Assembly (NCBI GenBank): GCA_035771165.1
Contig: JAWNZC010000419.1
Span: 4,491,001 to 4,555,000, forward strand
Source of the DNA: Paragorgia papillata
Lineage: Eukaryota > Cnidaria > Anthozoa > Scleralcyonacea > Coralliidae
Direction of reading: 5' to 3'
DNA length: 64,000 nucleotides
Shown: positions 1 through 8,942 of the stretch, one piece after another
Position numbering within the stretch: the stretch's first letter is position 1
Layout of the letters: each line of letters opens with the position of its first letter
Translations under genes and position numbers: made by a program
The notes under the pieces: model-generated
Seen by the model: the letters and a program-made list of their open reading frames with translations, nothing else
Databases searched by the model: none
What the model was told of the DNA's origin: nothing

Positions 1-479
1 AGACCAAGAACAAGACCGAGATCAAGACTAAGAGCGGAACAAGATCATGCAAGACCAGGAAGAAGACCAAGCCAACACCAAAATCAAGACCAAGAACAAG
101 AACATGTACACGCTCGCGGGCAAAGATCAAGACTAAAACCAAGGCCAAGTCCAAGATCAAGACCAAAACCAAAACCGAAAACGAGAACAAGAACAAGAAC
201 ACGCCCGTGGGCAAAGACCAAGAGCAAGAGGAAGAACAACACCCCCACGCAATGGGACATGGGGCAAGACCAAGAGCAAGACCATGCCCGCTGGCAAAGA
301 CCAAGTCCAGAAACAGGAACAAGATGGAAAACAAAAACACACTAGGGATGAGAAAGAGAAAAAGGATGGGATAAAAAAAATATGACGGAATGCAAAACGA
401 GGTGGGAGACAAAAACAGGATAGGAAACAAAAACATAATAGGGATAGAAAACATGAACAGGAAGGGAAACATAAACACA
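1..479. repeat. Degenerate purine-rich repeat, left host flank
   Basis: The plus strand is dominated by imperfect copies of short AAGACCAAG / AACAAGACC units that grade into the regular 18-bp minisatellite to the right. Long open frames cross it on both strands only because the short repeats lack stop codons. I see no gene. Confidence 0.7.
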
Positions 480-1480
480 GTATGGAAAGAAAACTGAAAC
501 AGTATGGAATAAAAAAACACAGTATGGAATACAAAAACAGGATGGAATACAAAAACAGGATGGAATACAAAAACAGAATGGAATACAAAAACAGGATGGA
601 ATACAAAAACAGGATGGGATACAAAAACAGGATGGAATACAAAAACAGGATGGAATACAAAAACTGGATGGAAGACAAAAACAGGATGGAATACAAAAAC
701 AGGATGGAATACAAAAACAGGATGAAATACAAAAACAGGATGGAATACAAAAATAGGATGGAATACAAAAACAGAATGGAATACAAAAACAGGATGGAAT
801 ACAAAAACAGGATGGAATACAAAAACAGGATGGAATACAAAAACAGGATGGAATACAAAAACAGGATGAAATAAAAAAACAGGATGGAATACAAAAATAG
901 GATGGAATACAAAAACAGAATGGAATACAAAAACAGGATGGAATACAAAAACAGGATGGAATACAAAAACAGGATGGAATACAAAAACAGGATGGAATAC
1001 AAAAACAGGATGGAATACAAAAACAGAATGGAATACAAAAACAGGATGGAATACAAAAACAGGATGGAATACAAAAACAGGATGGAATACAAAAACAGGA
1101 TGGAATACAAAAACAGGATGGAGTACAAAAACAGGATGGAGTACAAAAACAGGATGGAATACAAAAACAGGATGGAATACAAAAACAGGATGGAATACAA
1201 AAACAGGATGGAATGCAAAAACAGGATGGAATACAAAAACAGGATGGAATACAAAAACAGGATGGAATACAAAAACAGGATGGAGTACAAAAACAGGATG
1301 GAGTACAAAAACAGGATGGGATACAAAAACAGGATGGAATACAAAAACAGGATGGAATACAAAAACAGGATGGAGTACAAAAACAGGATGGAGTACAAAA
1401 ACAGGATGGAATACAAAAACAGGATGGAATACAAAAACAGGATGGAGTACAAAAACAGGATGGAATACAAAAACAGGATG
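480..1480. repeat. 18-bp minisatellite, left part
   Basis: About 55 copies of an 18-bp unit, GATGGAATACAAAAACAG with variants (GGAGTAC, GAAATAC, AACAGAATG). The unit is a multiple of three, so repeat-encoded frames run through the array on both strands; these are not genes. The same array continues at 20736, so the Polinton sits inside what was one array. Confidence 0.95.
1475..1480. repeat. Target-site duplication, left (AGGATG)
   Basis: AGGATG directly abuts the outer end of the left TIR and is repeated at 20730-20735 outside the right TIR. A 6-bp duplication is the known signature of Polinton integrases. AGGATG is also part of the minisatellite unit, so the duplication is supported by its exact position as well as its sequence. 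Confidence 0.93.
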
Positions 1481-1821
1481 AGTAGTAGGGGAGGGCGGGT
1501 CCTAGCGCACTTTTGGGTTTATCGTTTTGGCAAACATTCTGGCGCCATTACCACCCCCACCCATGCGCGCCATGTTTGCCCTAATTCATTCTAGAACATT
1601 ATTATTAATTTTTTAATAATAATACCTATCCACCCCAGGGGCTACTTACGTTCCGTTTATTGACTTTTGTAATGGCCGATTGCCAGTGTCTGAATTCCGT
1701 CTGGTAAAATTATTCTTTTGTCGTCGTTTGCCGAAAGAGCTATTTTATTGATGTGTTCCGTATATATTTCGTGTTGCCGGCTTCGGAATGTGTTCATTCC
1801 TTTCATTAAGTGTTTTTTACT
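1481..1821 (+). repeat. Polinton left terminal inverted repeat
   Basis: Begins AGTAGTAGGGGAGGGCGGGT and matches the reverse complement of 20389-20729 without a mismatch or gap that I could find. Position x on the left pairs with 22210 minus x on the right. The outer 176 bp are noncoding and include a strong AT hairpin. The inner 165 bp are the 3' end of the polymerase gene. Confidence 0.95.
1598..1623. terminator. Perfect AT hairpin after PolB
   Basis: An 11-bp perfect stem, ATTATTATTAA paired with TTAATAATAAT around a four-T loop, lies 34 bp beyond the PolB stop codon. Because it is inside the TIR, the same hairpin occurs at the other end (20587-20612). Similar hairpins follow other genes of the element, so a role in mRNA 3'-end formation is inferred. 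A role in terminal DNA structure is also possible. Confidence 0.5.
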
Positions 1822-4800
1822 AAACACACAGTCTTTGTAATCCTGAAAGGTGATCTCATTCTTAACTACTCCTTTCTTTACTCCCTTGCATTTCTTTTCT
1901 TCAGATCCGGAGTTCATTTTGTAAGCGTACAGCTTACTCCGCAATCCTACAAATTCTGTAATTTGTTTTCCTCCCGCCTCATCCTTAAACATACCAATAA
2001 CCTTTTTGTTGACTCCGGTTTGGATACCACTAGGGTTACCCGCGCTATCGCTGTGTTCCTTAGGGAAGTTGCTGGTGTCGAACCAACTACTTACATCATT
2101 ACTGATATCCTTGTAGAAGTCCTCGGTTTGGATTTCATAGCACAAGCTATCTGTATCCGTAAACAGCAGACTGGCCTTCTTTCCATACTTGGGTTTAATG
2201 TAGTTATAATGGAAATCGTACATTAACGTTTTGCTGATATCCAGAATACTCATACCTAAGTATATGGGTTTGTTAAGTTTTACCGTGGTCTTTTTCATAT
2301 GAACGGCAACTAGGTTTTCTGTAAAGATATTGACCCTATCGAAGTTAGATTTCTTAGCTAATTTTTCGAGCTGACCTTCATTTGTTACTAGTTTGACATC
2401 AACCCGGTTTCTTACATTCTCCATGGTTTTACCGAATACCGAGTTATTCATTAACTTAAAGAAATCTTTCTCAAAATCTGAGGTTGCCTTGGTTCTTAAA
2501 TCTGTGTTAAGTTTGATGTACGGTTTTAGCCAGGCTTCTTCAACAAACGTAATTCCGCGGTGAATTTTAGTTAACTTTAATCCTAGTTTTAAGCATTGTT
2601 TTAGCGCTTCGTGGTGAATGACGTACTTTTCCTTATTCATTAAGTTAGGCATTAGCTTGTTTACCCCGTCAACACTTAGCCTTTCCGCAGCTAATGGGTA
2701 TTCGTTATGTAGGTCGTGTAATTCTTGTGGATATTCTAAATCCACTTCTAGAATACACGGTACGGATTCCCATGTTTCAAGTTGTTTTTGTTCCAGCCAC
2801 CGGAAGTTCCTAACAGGAAGTTTCTTACTCATGGCCCAACCGTACAGGTTGTTAGCATCTAAATACGCTAGAAAAACATTTAATTCATTAAGTTTGAAGT
2901 TAGGCATGTACTTATTGTTAGCTTTTGCATATCTTTTGGTGATAGTTGAGATACCACCTCGAATTCCTTTTTCAATCATAAGGTACATGTCGGGATCAGT
3001 TATTAATTCTAGCTTAACTTTTGTTAATTTCAGAGCCGCATCCCATGCCAAACCTGGACTAGTATAATACCAAAGCGGATCTAATCCGTAGTTTTTCTTA
3101 CAAACATCTCTAAAACCTTCCATTACATCGGCAAGGAGTAACACATCGGTTTTTAAATACAGATTGTGGTAATCCCGCATAGTTTGACAACCAAAGGCAA
3201 TCCAAACATTTTGGGCATGTTTGTAATCCTCGTCTGAAATGTGTGTGTTGTTTAACTTGGAAAAGAACTCAGATTTGTTAGGTAGCTGAGGATAACTTAG
3301 TTTTTCAAATCCGGACATGAACTCATAGGGGAAAACTCCCTTTTTCTTAAGTAAGTTAACTTGGGTTTCACTATAACCGTTAAATCCTTGTTCCACAGAT
3401 TTAAACTGGTTAGAACCTAAGTTTTTAACTAACCCATCTAACGAACTTAGGGTAAACTTTAATGAATCTAAGAACCTTAGCTCATACTTAACATCTCTTG
3501 TTTTTTCGTTTTCTGTTATTGTCTCCATAACCACTTCCTTACTAAAACTGATGTACTTTTCGTCTGTTTTAGGTATACAGTTAATCTTTCCTTCTGAAAG
3601 TCCTAGACTTTTAATGAACAGATGGGCATCATAACCTTCCAGGTTGTGGAACAAAACAGGAACAAATTTTGGAGTTTTCATTTTTAAATTACACTTGTTG
3701 TGGGCGGCACCACGATACTTTCCTGTTAGATGGCAGTGGTCCCGGACTCGATCGGCGTTTAATGTTTCGCTGCAAACGTAGCAGTTTTTTACACATCGGA
3801 ATTCTTTTTCTTGTGTTTTGCTCATTTGGATGGGTTTAATTTGTTTTGTGATTTCATAGATTTCTTTCATCTCCAGTTCTACACTTTCAACAAATTTTTT
3901 GCCTATATCCTCGTCTTCGTTTTCCATCGTATACAGCACAGTTTTGTCTTGGAATATGGTTTTGTCTTTACATTTAACGGTGTAACAATATCCTGATGGT
4001 TGATGGTGCTGATAAGCAGTGGTGTGGCTTTCATCGTTGTTCTTCTGTACCGTATCAATAGGTTTAATGAAACTTTCGAAATCAGCGTAAATAACAAACG
4101 GAACATCGGTTGTTTTTTGATACTGCTTAAAATATGTTTTCGCACCTTCTTTAGGGTATTCGTGAATTTGAATATCATGTGTGTTACAGACTTCTAAGTG
4201 GTTAGACAGCAGTTCTTTTGTTCCAAACGCGTTTAGACATCTTAAACAGATATGCTTACTAGCTTTTTTCTTGCTAAGTTGACTAGAGAGAAGTTTACCT
4301 ATGTCATTGACAACGCTGTAATGTTCATTGTATAAAAACAGGTTAATTTTCTTTTTGTAATAATTTTTAGAAACTCTTAACGGAAACACCTTTTTTGTTT
4401 CATCTTCAAATCCGAAAACGTTGATACAAATTTCATTAGTTGTTTCAAACTTAGTTATATCTTTTAACTTCATAGGAAACACAACCTTAAACCAGTTAAG
4501 TTTTTCTGCCTGAAGTTTTAGAGCTTTGGTTACTCTTCCACCATCTCTTTCCACAGGGTTTAATGCTCTTGTTACCGCGTATTTGAAACACTGGTTGCCG
4601 TCGTTTTCTATGTTGATGATAGCCTTTTTGGTGCTAAGGAATTTTGGTAAAGGTTTATAGCTTTTTCCGTTTACTGGTTTGTATTTTGTTATGAAAATTT
4701 CTAAACCTCTAACAAAGAGTAGTCTCCATCCAGATCCTCTTCTTTGGAATACTGACAAACTTTCTAACATTTTTCCACACATTTTTCTGTATTCTTCGCT

Positions 4801-5514
4801 GGCATCTTCTTTTGAAATAATTGAATGGGTTTTACTTCTAAAGTAGACCAATTCTTCGTTATTATTAGCATCTTTTAACACACAAACAAGGATTGTGTTA
4901 ACCTTTTTGCCGACACTTGCGGTGTTATTGATTAGATTTTCGACGTTTTCTGCGACGCCATAGACGAATGCTCTTGGATCGTTAGCTCCATTGCCATTAA
5001 TTTCCCATTTTTCTGTGTTTTTACGTATTGCTCTTGAAACAATTGTTGGTAGGAAGCTACTTTTACTAAATTTTTCTACCATTTTCGCTTTTTCGTTGGT
5101 ACTGTTCCACAGCTTGTTGCTAAGCTTTTCGCGAATATTGGCGAGTTTTTTGGATCCTTTCCATTTCTTTCCTTCGATGATGTTGAATTGACGTTTGGTC
5201 TCCTGTTTGATTTCTTTTCGCCACTTGATGGTTTCCTTGTGTTGTTTCTTTTTCAGAGCTTTGAGTTCTTGCTTGTTCCATTGTTTTTTCGCTTTTTCCA
5301 AAACGACGTTCATTTTTTGTTGTAATTTTTGTTTGACTTTTTCTTGTTGACGCTTGACTTTTTCTTGTTGACGTTTTTCTTCTTGCTGTTGTCGTTGAAT
5401 TTGTCGCTGAAGTCTTGTTTTTTCTTGTTGATGTTTTTCTTCTTGTTTTTGAACTTGACGTTTGTTTTTAAGTTCAAGTTTTTTAATATATTCAGTAATA
5501 TTAGTATTCCACAT
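1657..5514 (-). CDS. PolB: Protein-primed family B DNA polymerase
   Basis: 1285 residues; replicates the linear element. The N-terminus (about 1-130) is a Lys/Gln/Glu-rich coiled coil. Around 305-400 is a fold with NQC (C309) and EHY (H398) that could be a papain/OTU-like domain (uncertain). CxxC...H...C finger at about 422-445. An HNH/treble-clef-like motif with paired CxxC and DHCH (592-595) lies inside the exonuclease region. Exonuclease residues: D478/E480 (DFE), D629 (GYD), D790 (YLKTDV). Polymerase motifs: A with D886 (YLDANNLYG), B MNNSVFG (1022-1028), C DTDS (1120-1123). All catalytic residues are present, so the enzyme looks functional. The start is preceded by a TATAATAAA box. The last 54 codons lie inside the left TIR, so a promoterless copy of them exists at the right end. 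Confidence 0.95.
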   Translation of the reverse strand: MWNTNITEYIKKLELKNKRQVQKQEEKHQQEKTRLQRQIQRQQQEEKRQQEKVKRQQEKVKQKLQQKMNVVLEKAKKQWNKQELKALKKKQHKETIKWRKEIKQETKRQFNIIEGKKWKGSKKLANIREKLSNKLWNSTNEKAKMVEKFSKSSFLPTIVSRAIRKNTEKWEINGNGANDPRAFVYGVAENVENLINNTASVGKKVNTILVCVLKDANNNEELVYFRSKTHSIISKEDASEEYRKMCGKMLESLSVFQRRGSGWRLLFVRGLEIFITKYKPVNGKSYKPLPKFLSTKKAIINIENDGNQCFKYAVTRALNPVERDGGRVTKALKLQAEKLNWFKVVFPMKLKDITKFETTNEICINVFGFEDETKKVFPLRVSKNYYKKKINLFLYNEHYSVVNDIGKLLSSQLSKKKASKHICLRCLNAFGTKELLSNHLEVCNTHDIQIHEYPKEGAKTYFKQYQKTTDVPFVIYADFESFIKPIDTVQKNNDESHTTAYQHHQPSGYCYTVKCKDKTIFQDKTVLYTMENEDEDIGKKFVESVELEMKEIYEITKQIKPIQMSKTQEKEFRCVKNCYVCSETLNADRVRDHCHLTGKYRGAAHNKCNLKMKTPKFVPVLFHNLEGYDAHLFIKSLGLSEGKINCIPKTDEKYISFSKEVVMETITENEKTRDVKYELRFLDSLKFTLSSLDGLVKNLGSNQFKSVEQGFNGYSETQVNLLKKKGVFPYEFMSGFEKLSYPQLPNKSEFFSKLNNTHISDEDYKHAQNVWIAFGCQTMRDYHNLYLKTDVLLLADVMEGFRDVCKKNYGLDPLWYYTSPGLAWDAALKLTKVKLELITDPDMYLMIEKGIRGGISTITKRYAKANNKYMPNFKLNELNVFLAYLDANNLYGWAMSKKLPVRNFRWLEQKQLETWESVPCILEVDLEYPQELHDLHNEYPLAAERLSVDGVNKLMPNLMNKEKYVIHHEALKQCLKLGLKLTKIHRGITFVEEAWLKPYIKLNTDLRTKATSDFEKDFFKLMNNSVFGKTMENVRNRVDVKLVTNEGQLEKLAKKSNFDRVNIFTENLVAVHMKKTTVKLNKPIYLGMSILDISKTLMYDFHYNYIKPKYGKKASLLFTDTDSLCYEIQTEDFYKDISNDVSSWFDTSNFPKEHSDSAGNPSGIQTGVNKKVIGMFKDEAGGKQITEFVGLRSKLYAYKMNSGSEEKKCKGVKKGVVKNEITFQDYKDCVFSKKHLMKGMNTFRSRQHEIYTEHINKIALSANDDKRIILPDGIQTLAIGHYKSQ

Positions 5515-5535
5515 TTTATCCCTTTATTATAGTAA
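5515..5535 (-). promoter_or_regulatory. TATAATAAA box upstream of PolB
   Basis: Read on the minus strand, CTATAATAAAGGGATAAA immediately precedes the PolB ATG. The same TATAATAAA core, 4-10 bp before the ATG, precedes the genes starting at 5941, 16217, 17267, 17363 and 19562. Promoter function is inferred from recurrence only. Confidence 0.5.
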
Positions 5536-5561
5536 GATTTTGCAAAAAAAAAAATCGATTT

Positions 5562-5588
5562 AATTTCATATATATTGTATATGAAATT
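5562..5588. terminator. Hairpin downstream of the 105-aa gene
   Basis: AATTTCATATA pairs with TATATGAAATT (11 bp, short loop) about 36 bp beyond the stop codon of the minus-strand gene 5624-5941 and just upstream of the PolB box. It has the position and form of the other gene-end hairpins in the element. Confidence 0.4.
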
Positions 5589-5623
5589 TTTTAAAAAAAG
5601 GAAGTGTAATATTAAAAAACTGA

Positions 5624-5941
5624 CTATTTGGTGACGGAATACAAACACCCCTTTATTAATACAGTTTTTTCTTTTAGAAATTTGTAAATGTAATTTGGAT
5701 TTACATCAAGATGTTTTGCCGCTTTGTATATGCTTGGAAATTGTAAAATTTCGCCGTTTTTCATGTTTTCAATTGTAATTGGAACTGGTGTTCCAATTTT
5801 GTTTTTGTTATGTGTATCAAATGCTTGGTTTCTTACTAACGTAAGACCAAGTTTTTCGCATAAGGTTTTACTATTCATTTTTGAAAAGTATTTGATTCCT
5901 CTTTCTTTACCCATTTGTCTTAATTTTCTTATTGTATACAT
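5624..5941 (-). CDS. Small putative DNA-binding protein (105 aa)
   Basis: Residues about 5-32 (KLRQMGKERGIKYFSKMNSK...) resemble a SAP-like helix-extended-helix segment. Residues about 58-103, with FPSIYKAAKHLDVNPNYIYK, look like a NUMOD1-type helix-turn-helix. Both suggest nucleic-acid binding, possibly as a regulator or replication accessory. The ATG follows a TATATAATAAATAAC box. It is transcribed in the same direction as PolB, and across the divergent repeat region from the 6408 gene. The domain calls are by eye from short motifs. Confidence 0.6.
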   Translation of the reverse strand: MYTIRKLRQMGKERGIKYFSKMNSKTLCEKLGLTLVRNQAFDTHNKNKIGTPVPITIENMKNGEILQFPSIYKAAKHLDVNPNYIYKFLKEKTVLIKGCLYSVTK

Positions 5942-6407
5942 TGTTATTTATTATATATCTTTTTTAAAGTGTCCCACTTTAAATATTGGTTTAATGGATG
6001 ATTTTTAACTTTAACTTTAACTTTAACTTTAACTTTAATGCACTTTCTTTATTATACAAAAAAATGAAAAGTTGTCCCTCCAAAATGGTTCCAAAAATGG
6101 TTCCAAAAAGTGTCCCACTTTAAATATTGGTTTAATGGATGATTTTTAACTTTAACTTTAACTTTAACTTTAATGCACTTTCTTTATTATACAAAAAAAT
6201 GAAAAGTTGTCCCTCCAAAATGGTTCCAAAAATGGTTCCAAAAAGTGTCCCACTTTAAATATTGGTTTAATGGATGATTTTTAACTTTAACTTTAACTTT
6301 AACTTTAATGCACTTTCTTTATTATACAAAAAAATGAAAAGTTGTCCCTCCAAAATGGTTCCAAAAATGGTTCCAAAAAGTGTCCCACTTTAAAATTACT
6401 ATAATAA
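5942..6407. repeat. 135-bp tandem repeat in a divergent intergenic region
   Basis: Just over three copies of a 135-bp unit (the first is 141 bp because it has one extra ACTTTA). Each unit has GTGTCCCACTTTAAATATTG, then (ACTTTA)n, then paired TGGTTCCAAAAA. GTGTCCCAC recurs at 5971, 6112, 6247 and 6382. The region separates the start of the minus-strand 105-aa gene from the plus-strand 166-aa gene. Shorter copies of the same motifs occur upstream of the genes at 17267/17363 and 19562. A shared enhancer or replication role is plausible but unproven. Confidence 0.85.
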
Positions 6408-6908
6408 ATGGTTTACAAAATATTTAACTTTAATCATGTCTCAAAAGATTTAACTGAAGACCAAATAACGAGATTTAAGGAAATGTATGCACACTACCAC
6501 AGACTAACAAAATGTTATGAGAGAATGTATAAAAAAAGCAAGTACAAAGACAACATTTTTATGGCAATAAAAGTACTTTTAATATCTGGTAGCACTGGTG
6601 GAACTGTTTTGGGTTGTATCACACTTAATCCATTGATTTTAGGTGCGATGTCAGGTTTGGGGCTTTTGATAGCTGGTTATATGCGAAAAGCTAATTTATC
6701 AAAAGCGGTGGATAGAAACAGGTTTGCCTTCAAAAATTATAGAAAGGTGTTGAATAATCTTAGAGAGTTTATGCGAGGGGTTCACTTTGATCAGGTTCAG
6801 TTTGATGGAAAGCTGATGGTGATTGACGATTTGGTTCGGGAGATGTGTTTTGAGATTTCGGACAGCGTTGACAAGTGGTATGCCCAGGAATACGAGAGTA
6901 GTTCTTGA
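6408..6908 (+). CDS. Two-TM membrane protein (166 aa), SLATT-like layout
   Basis: Two adjacent hydrophobic helices (about residues 50-70 and 73-92; AIKVLLISGSTGG..., LNPLILGAMSGLGLLIAGY) lie between a charged N-terminal helical region and a C-terminal helical cytosolic-looking region. This arrangement resembles SLATT-type two-helix membrane proteins, but I cannot confirm homology. The ATG is fused to an ACTATAATAAATG box, the same type as the capsid genes. The last 140 bp overlap an antisense reading frame (6769-7050). Confidence 0.75.
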   Translation: MVYKIFNFNHVSKDLTEDQITRFKEMYAHYHRLTKCYERMYKKSKYKDNIFMAIKVLLISGSTGGTVLGCITLNPLILGAMSGLGLLIAGYMRKANLSKAVDRNRFAFKNYRKVLNNLREFMRGVHFDQVQFDGKLMVIDDLVREMCFEISDSVDKWYAQEYESSS

Positions 6909-7050
6909 CTGTTTTGTTTGTCCAACTCATTTGTAAATTTCCTTCTATTGTTTCAGAATCTTTTCCGAAATTGATGCCAAGCTGGAACCCTTTTCGGGTG
7001 TTGTGGCTTTTATTAAGTTTTTCTTTTGTTTTACTTTTTGAGTTTCCCAT
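6769..7050 (-). CDS. Possible myristoylated small protein (93 aa)
   Basis: Begins MGNSKSK, which fits the N-myristoylation pattern (G2, small residue at 3, S6). The first half is basic and coding-like; the second half is antisense to the 3' end of 6408-6908. An AATAAAATG box precedes the ATG, but the ATG itself falls inside a strong hairpin (7043-7068) that may instead be the 3' end of 7085-7639. I rate it as possible only. Confidence 0.4.
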   Translation of the reverse strand: MGNSKSKTKEKLNKSHNTRKGFQLGINFGKDSETIEGNLQMSWTNKTVKNYSRIPGHTTCQRCPKSQNTSPEPNRQSPSAFHQTEPDQSEPLA

Positions 7051-7068
7051 TTTATTAAAAATGGGAAA
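7043..7068. terminator. Perfect hairpin downstream of 7085-7639
   Basis: TTTCCCATTTT pairs with AAAATGGGAAA (11 bp, ATTA loop) 17 bp after the stop codon of the minus-strand gene 7085-7639. It lies between that stop and the converging plus-strand gene, matching the other 3'-end hairpins. Confidence 0.5.
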
Positions 7069-7084
7069 TTAAAATAATAATGTT

Positions 7085-7639
7085 TTAATCAGTATTAACT
7101 CCACCGTTATCGGAATTAGAAGTATCGCTACTATTGTTGCTTGCGCTAGAACTTTGATTACTTTGTACTTCATCTTGTGTTTCTTTATCTACTTCGTTTT
7201 TGGGATTATCCCACATATGTTTTGCTAGTATTAAACCACCTGAAAACAAACCAATCATAGGAATGTAGGGAGATACCTTCATAACCATTGTTTTAACATC
7301 GTTGTGGAAAAGTTTGTTTGATGATAACTCCTTGTCTAAGTTACCATTGTTTTCAACCATATTTAGTTGTTCCATTAATTTTGAAAACTTGGAAATAAGA
7401 CTTTCCGTTAACTGTGAGTTGACCTTGTCCATTTGTTCGCGTTGATGGTTTTCCTTAATTTTTTCTAATGCGGTTTGACTCGCCTTTTTGATATATTTTT
7501 CCGAGTACTTAATTTCTTTTGTGACTGACAAGCGTAGTAACTCATCTCTAAGGTTGTTATCCTGTGAGGTTTGCGGAGCATCGCTGAAGCTTTGCGAATA
7601 AGTTAATTCCTCTTCAAAGTTAAGTTTTTCTGTGTTCAT
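7085..7639 (-). CDS. Coiled-coil protein with one TM segment (184 aa)
   Basis: Function not recognised. Acidic N-terminus, a helical/coiled-coil middle (about 40-100), one hydrophobic segment (about 122-140, YIPMIGLFSGGLILAKHMW) and a Ser/Asn/Asp-rich tail. The start overlaps the stop of 7636-8937 in an AAATGA arrangement, so the two genes are linked. A structural or virion-associated role is inferred only from position and the membrane segment. Confidence 0.75.
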   Translation of the reverse strand: MNTEKLNFEEELTYSQSFSDAPQTSQDNNLRDELLRLSVTKEIKYSEKYIKKASQTALEKIKENHQREQMDKVNSQLTESLISKFSKLMEQLNMVENNGNLDKELSSNKLFHNDVKTMVMKVSPYIPMIGLFSGGLILAKHMWDNPKNEVDKETQDEVQSNQSSSASNNSSDTSNSDNGGVNTD

Positions 7640-8937
7640 TTATTAGTGGGTAAAAACGTTTTTACGTTTTCGTAAAGAATATAAGCGAAAGCAATAGCTA
7701 ATATCCACAAATTTTTTGATAACCACAATAATCCTTTGGATCCAAGTAACATCATTTTGGTGAGTAACTTAAATAACGTCATTAACACAGGCAGAGCCGC
7801 TTGTAACATTTTTAACTGAAGTTTTGCTAATTTTAACGTAGTTTTTGTAAGTTTGACTGCAAGTTTGGCCGCTAGTTTTGCGGCGTTAGTTAATCCTTTT
7901 TTTCCAGCTATGACCACAGTTGTTATAATGCCAGCAATGGAAATAGATATTGCCGATAGCACACCCAGGTTGTTTTTTGCAAAATTTTTAAATTTTTCGA
8001 ATTTTGTTATGTCACCATTTTTAATCATTTCTAAGGTTTCTTCCCTTTCAGGTTTTAAGTTATTTTTTAACCTAAGTTCTTCGGCTTTTAACTTAGCCAC
8101 ATTTGAAATATCTTTGTAAACAGCTTTTTTTCGGACATCAGTTTCAGCTTTTGCCTTGTCTTCCCAATACTTAACAGATATTTCAACAGCATCTAAGTTG
8201 TCTATGTTATCCACAGCTAGTATTCCACCAAGTTCTCTTAGTTCTTCATCTGTAAGTTGTGTTCTGTCAACCGAGTTATTACCTATTTCTATTTCATCTT
8301 GAATGTTATTGATAACATTTGCTCTAATTCCGTTAACGGCTGGTGTACCAGGAAGACTACCAACAATTTCCTCAATAGAACCATTTGCGGTTTTGCTATG
8401 TTCGTAACGCGCTTTTTCCATAAGATGGGTGTATTCTTGAACAACGGACTTAATTTTTTCACTCTCGCTTAAATTAAAACCATTTCCTTTTCTAACAACA
8501 ACTCTTGTATTGTCGTAAAGAATTCCGTTTACCTTCCCAGTTTTTTCACTTATTGAAATTAAACTTTTGTTTATTAGCTCTCTTGATGCGGGACCATCTT
8601 TCATCACTATTTCTTGATTAAAATTATTACGGAAAAAAGTTTTTCGCGTTTTTGTGATTCTCCGTTTTTCAGCGGTTTCCCACCGTTTTAGTCTGTTTTT
8701 CAAGGTGTTTTCTTCTACATTTTCTTCTTCAGTTGTATTTACGTCTCTTGCTTTTACCCACGCGTTAGGATCAAACGGGTCTAAATCTGGTCTTCCTTCC
8801 AGATCAATGTTTTCATCGTAGTCATCGTCATCGTCAAGATCATCATTGTTGTAATCGTTTATAAGATCTGTTTCTTCTTCGCCACGCATTTCCGCTTCAC
8901 TGTTATCATTAAAAGTGTCAAATTCAAATCCTTCCAT
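7636..8937 (-). CDS. Large acidic-N / amphipathic-C protein (433 aa)
   Basis: Function not recognised. Residues 1-70 are strongly acidic. The middle is charged and helical. The last ~115 residues are repeated Lys/Leu/Ala-rich amphipathic or hydrophobic helices (NNLGVLSAISISIAGI..., AAKLAAKLAVKLTKT, a terminal TM-like WILAIAFAYILY). Such tails interact with membranes in some virion proteins, so a minor virion or membrane-active role is a reasonable guess. It starts five bases after the integrase stop, with an AATAAATAAAATG box in the gap, and overlaps the next start by four bases. Confidence 0.8.
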   Translation of the reverse strand: MEGFEFDTFNDNSEAEMRGEEETDLINDYNNDDLDDDDDYDENIDLEGRPDLDPFDPNAWVKARDVNTTEEENVEENTLKNRLKRWETAEKRRITKTRKTFFRNNFNQEIVMKDGPASRELINKSLISISEKTGKVNGILYDNTRVVVRKGNGFNLSESEKIKSVVQEYTHLMEKARYEHSKTANGSIEEIVGSLPGTPAVNGIRANVINNIQDEIEIGNNSVDRTQLTDEELRELGGILAVDNIDNLDAVEISVKYWEDKAKAETDVRKKAVYKDISNVAKLKAEELRLKNNLKPEREETLEMIKNGDITKFEKFKNFAKNNLGVLSAISISIAGIITTVVIAGKKGLTNAAKLAAKLAVKLTKTTLKLAKLQLKMLQAALPVLMTLFKLLTKMMLLGSKGLLWLSKNLWILAIAFAYILYENVKTFLPTNK

Positions 8938-8942
8938 TTTAT

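Noticed and set aside
157..1594. Long open frames on both strands (437, 236 and 130 residues) over the minisatellite
   Set aside because: The 18-bp unit is divisible by three and has no stop in these frames, so they stay open by chance; the translation is pure hexapeptide repeat.
1810..5191. Plus-strand frames of 60-150 residues opposite PolB
   Set aside because: Shadows of the polymerase gene, whose catalytic motifs are all on the minus strand.
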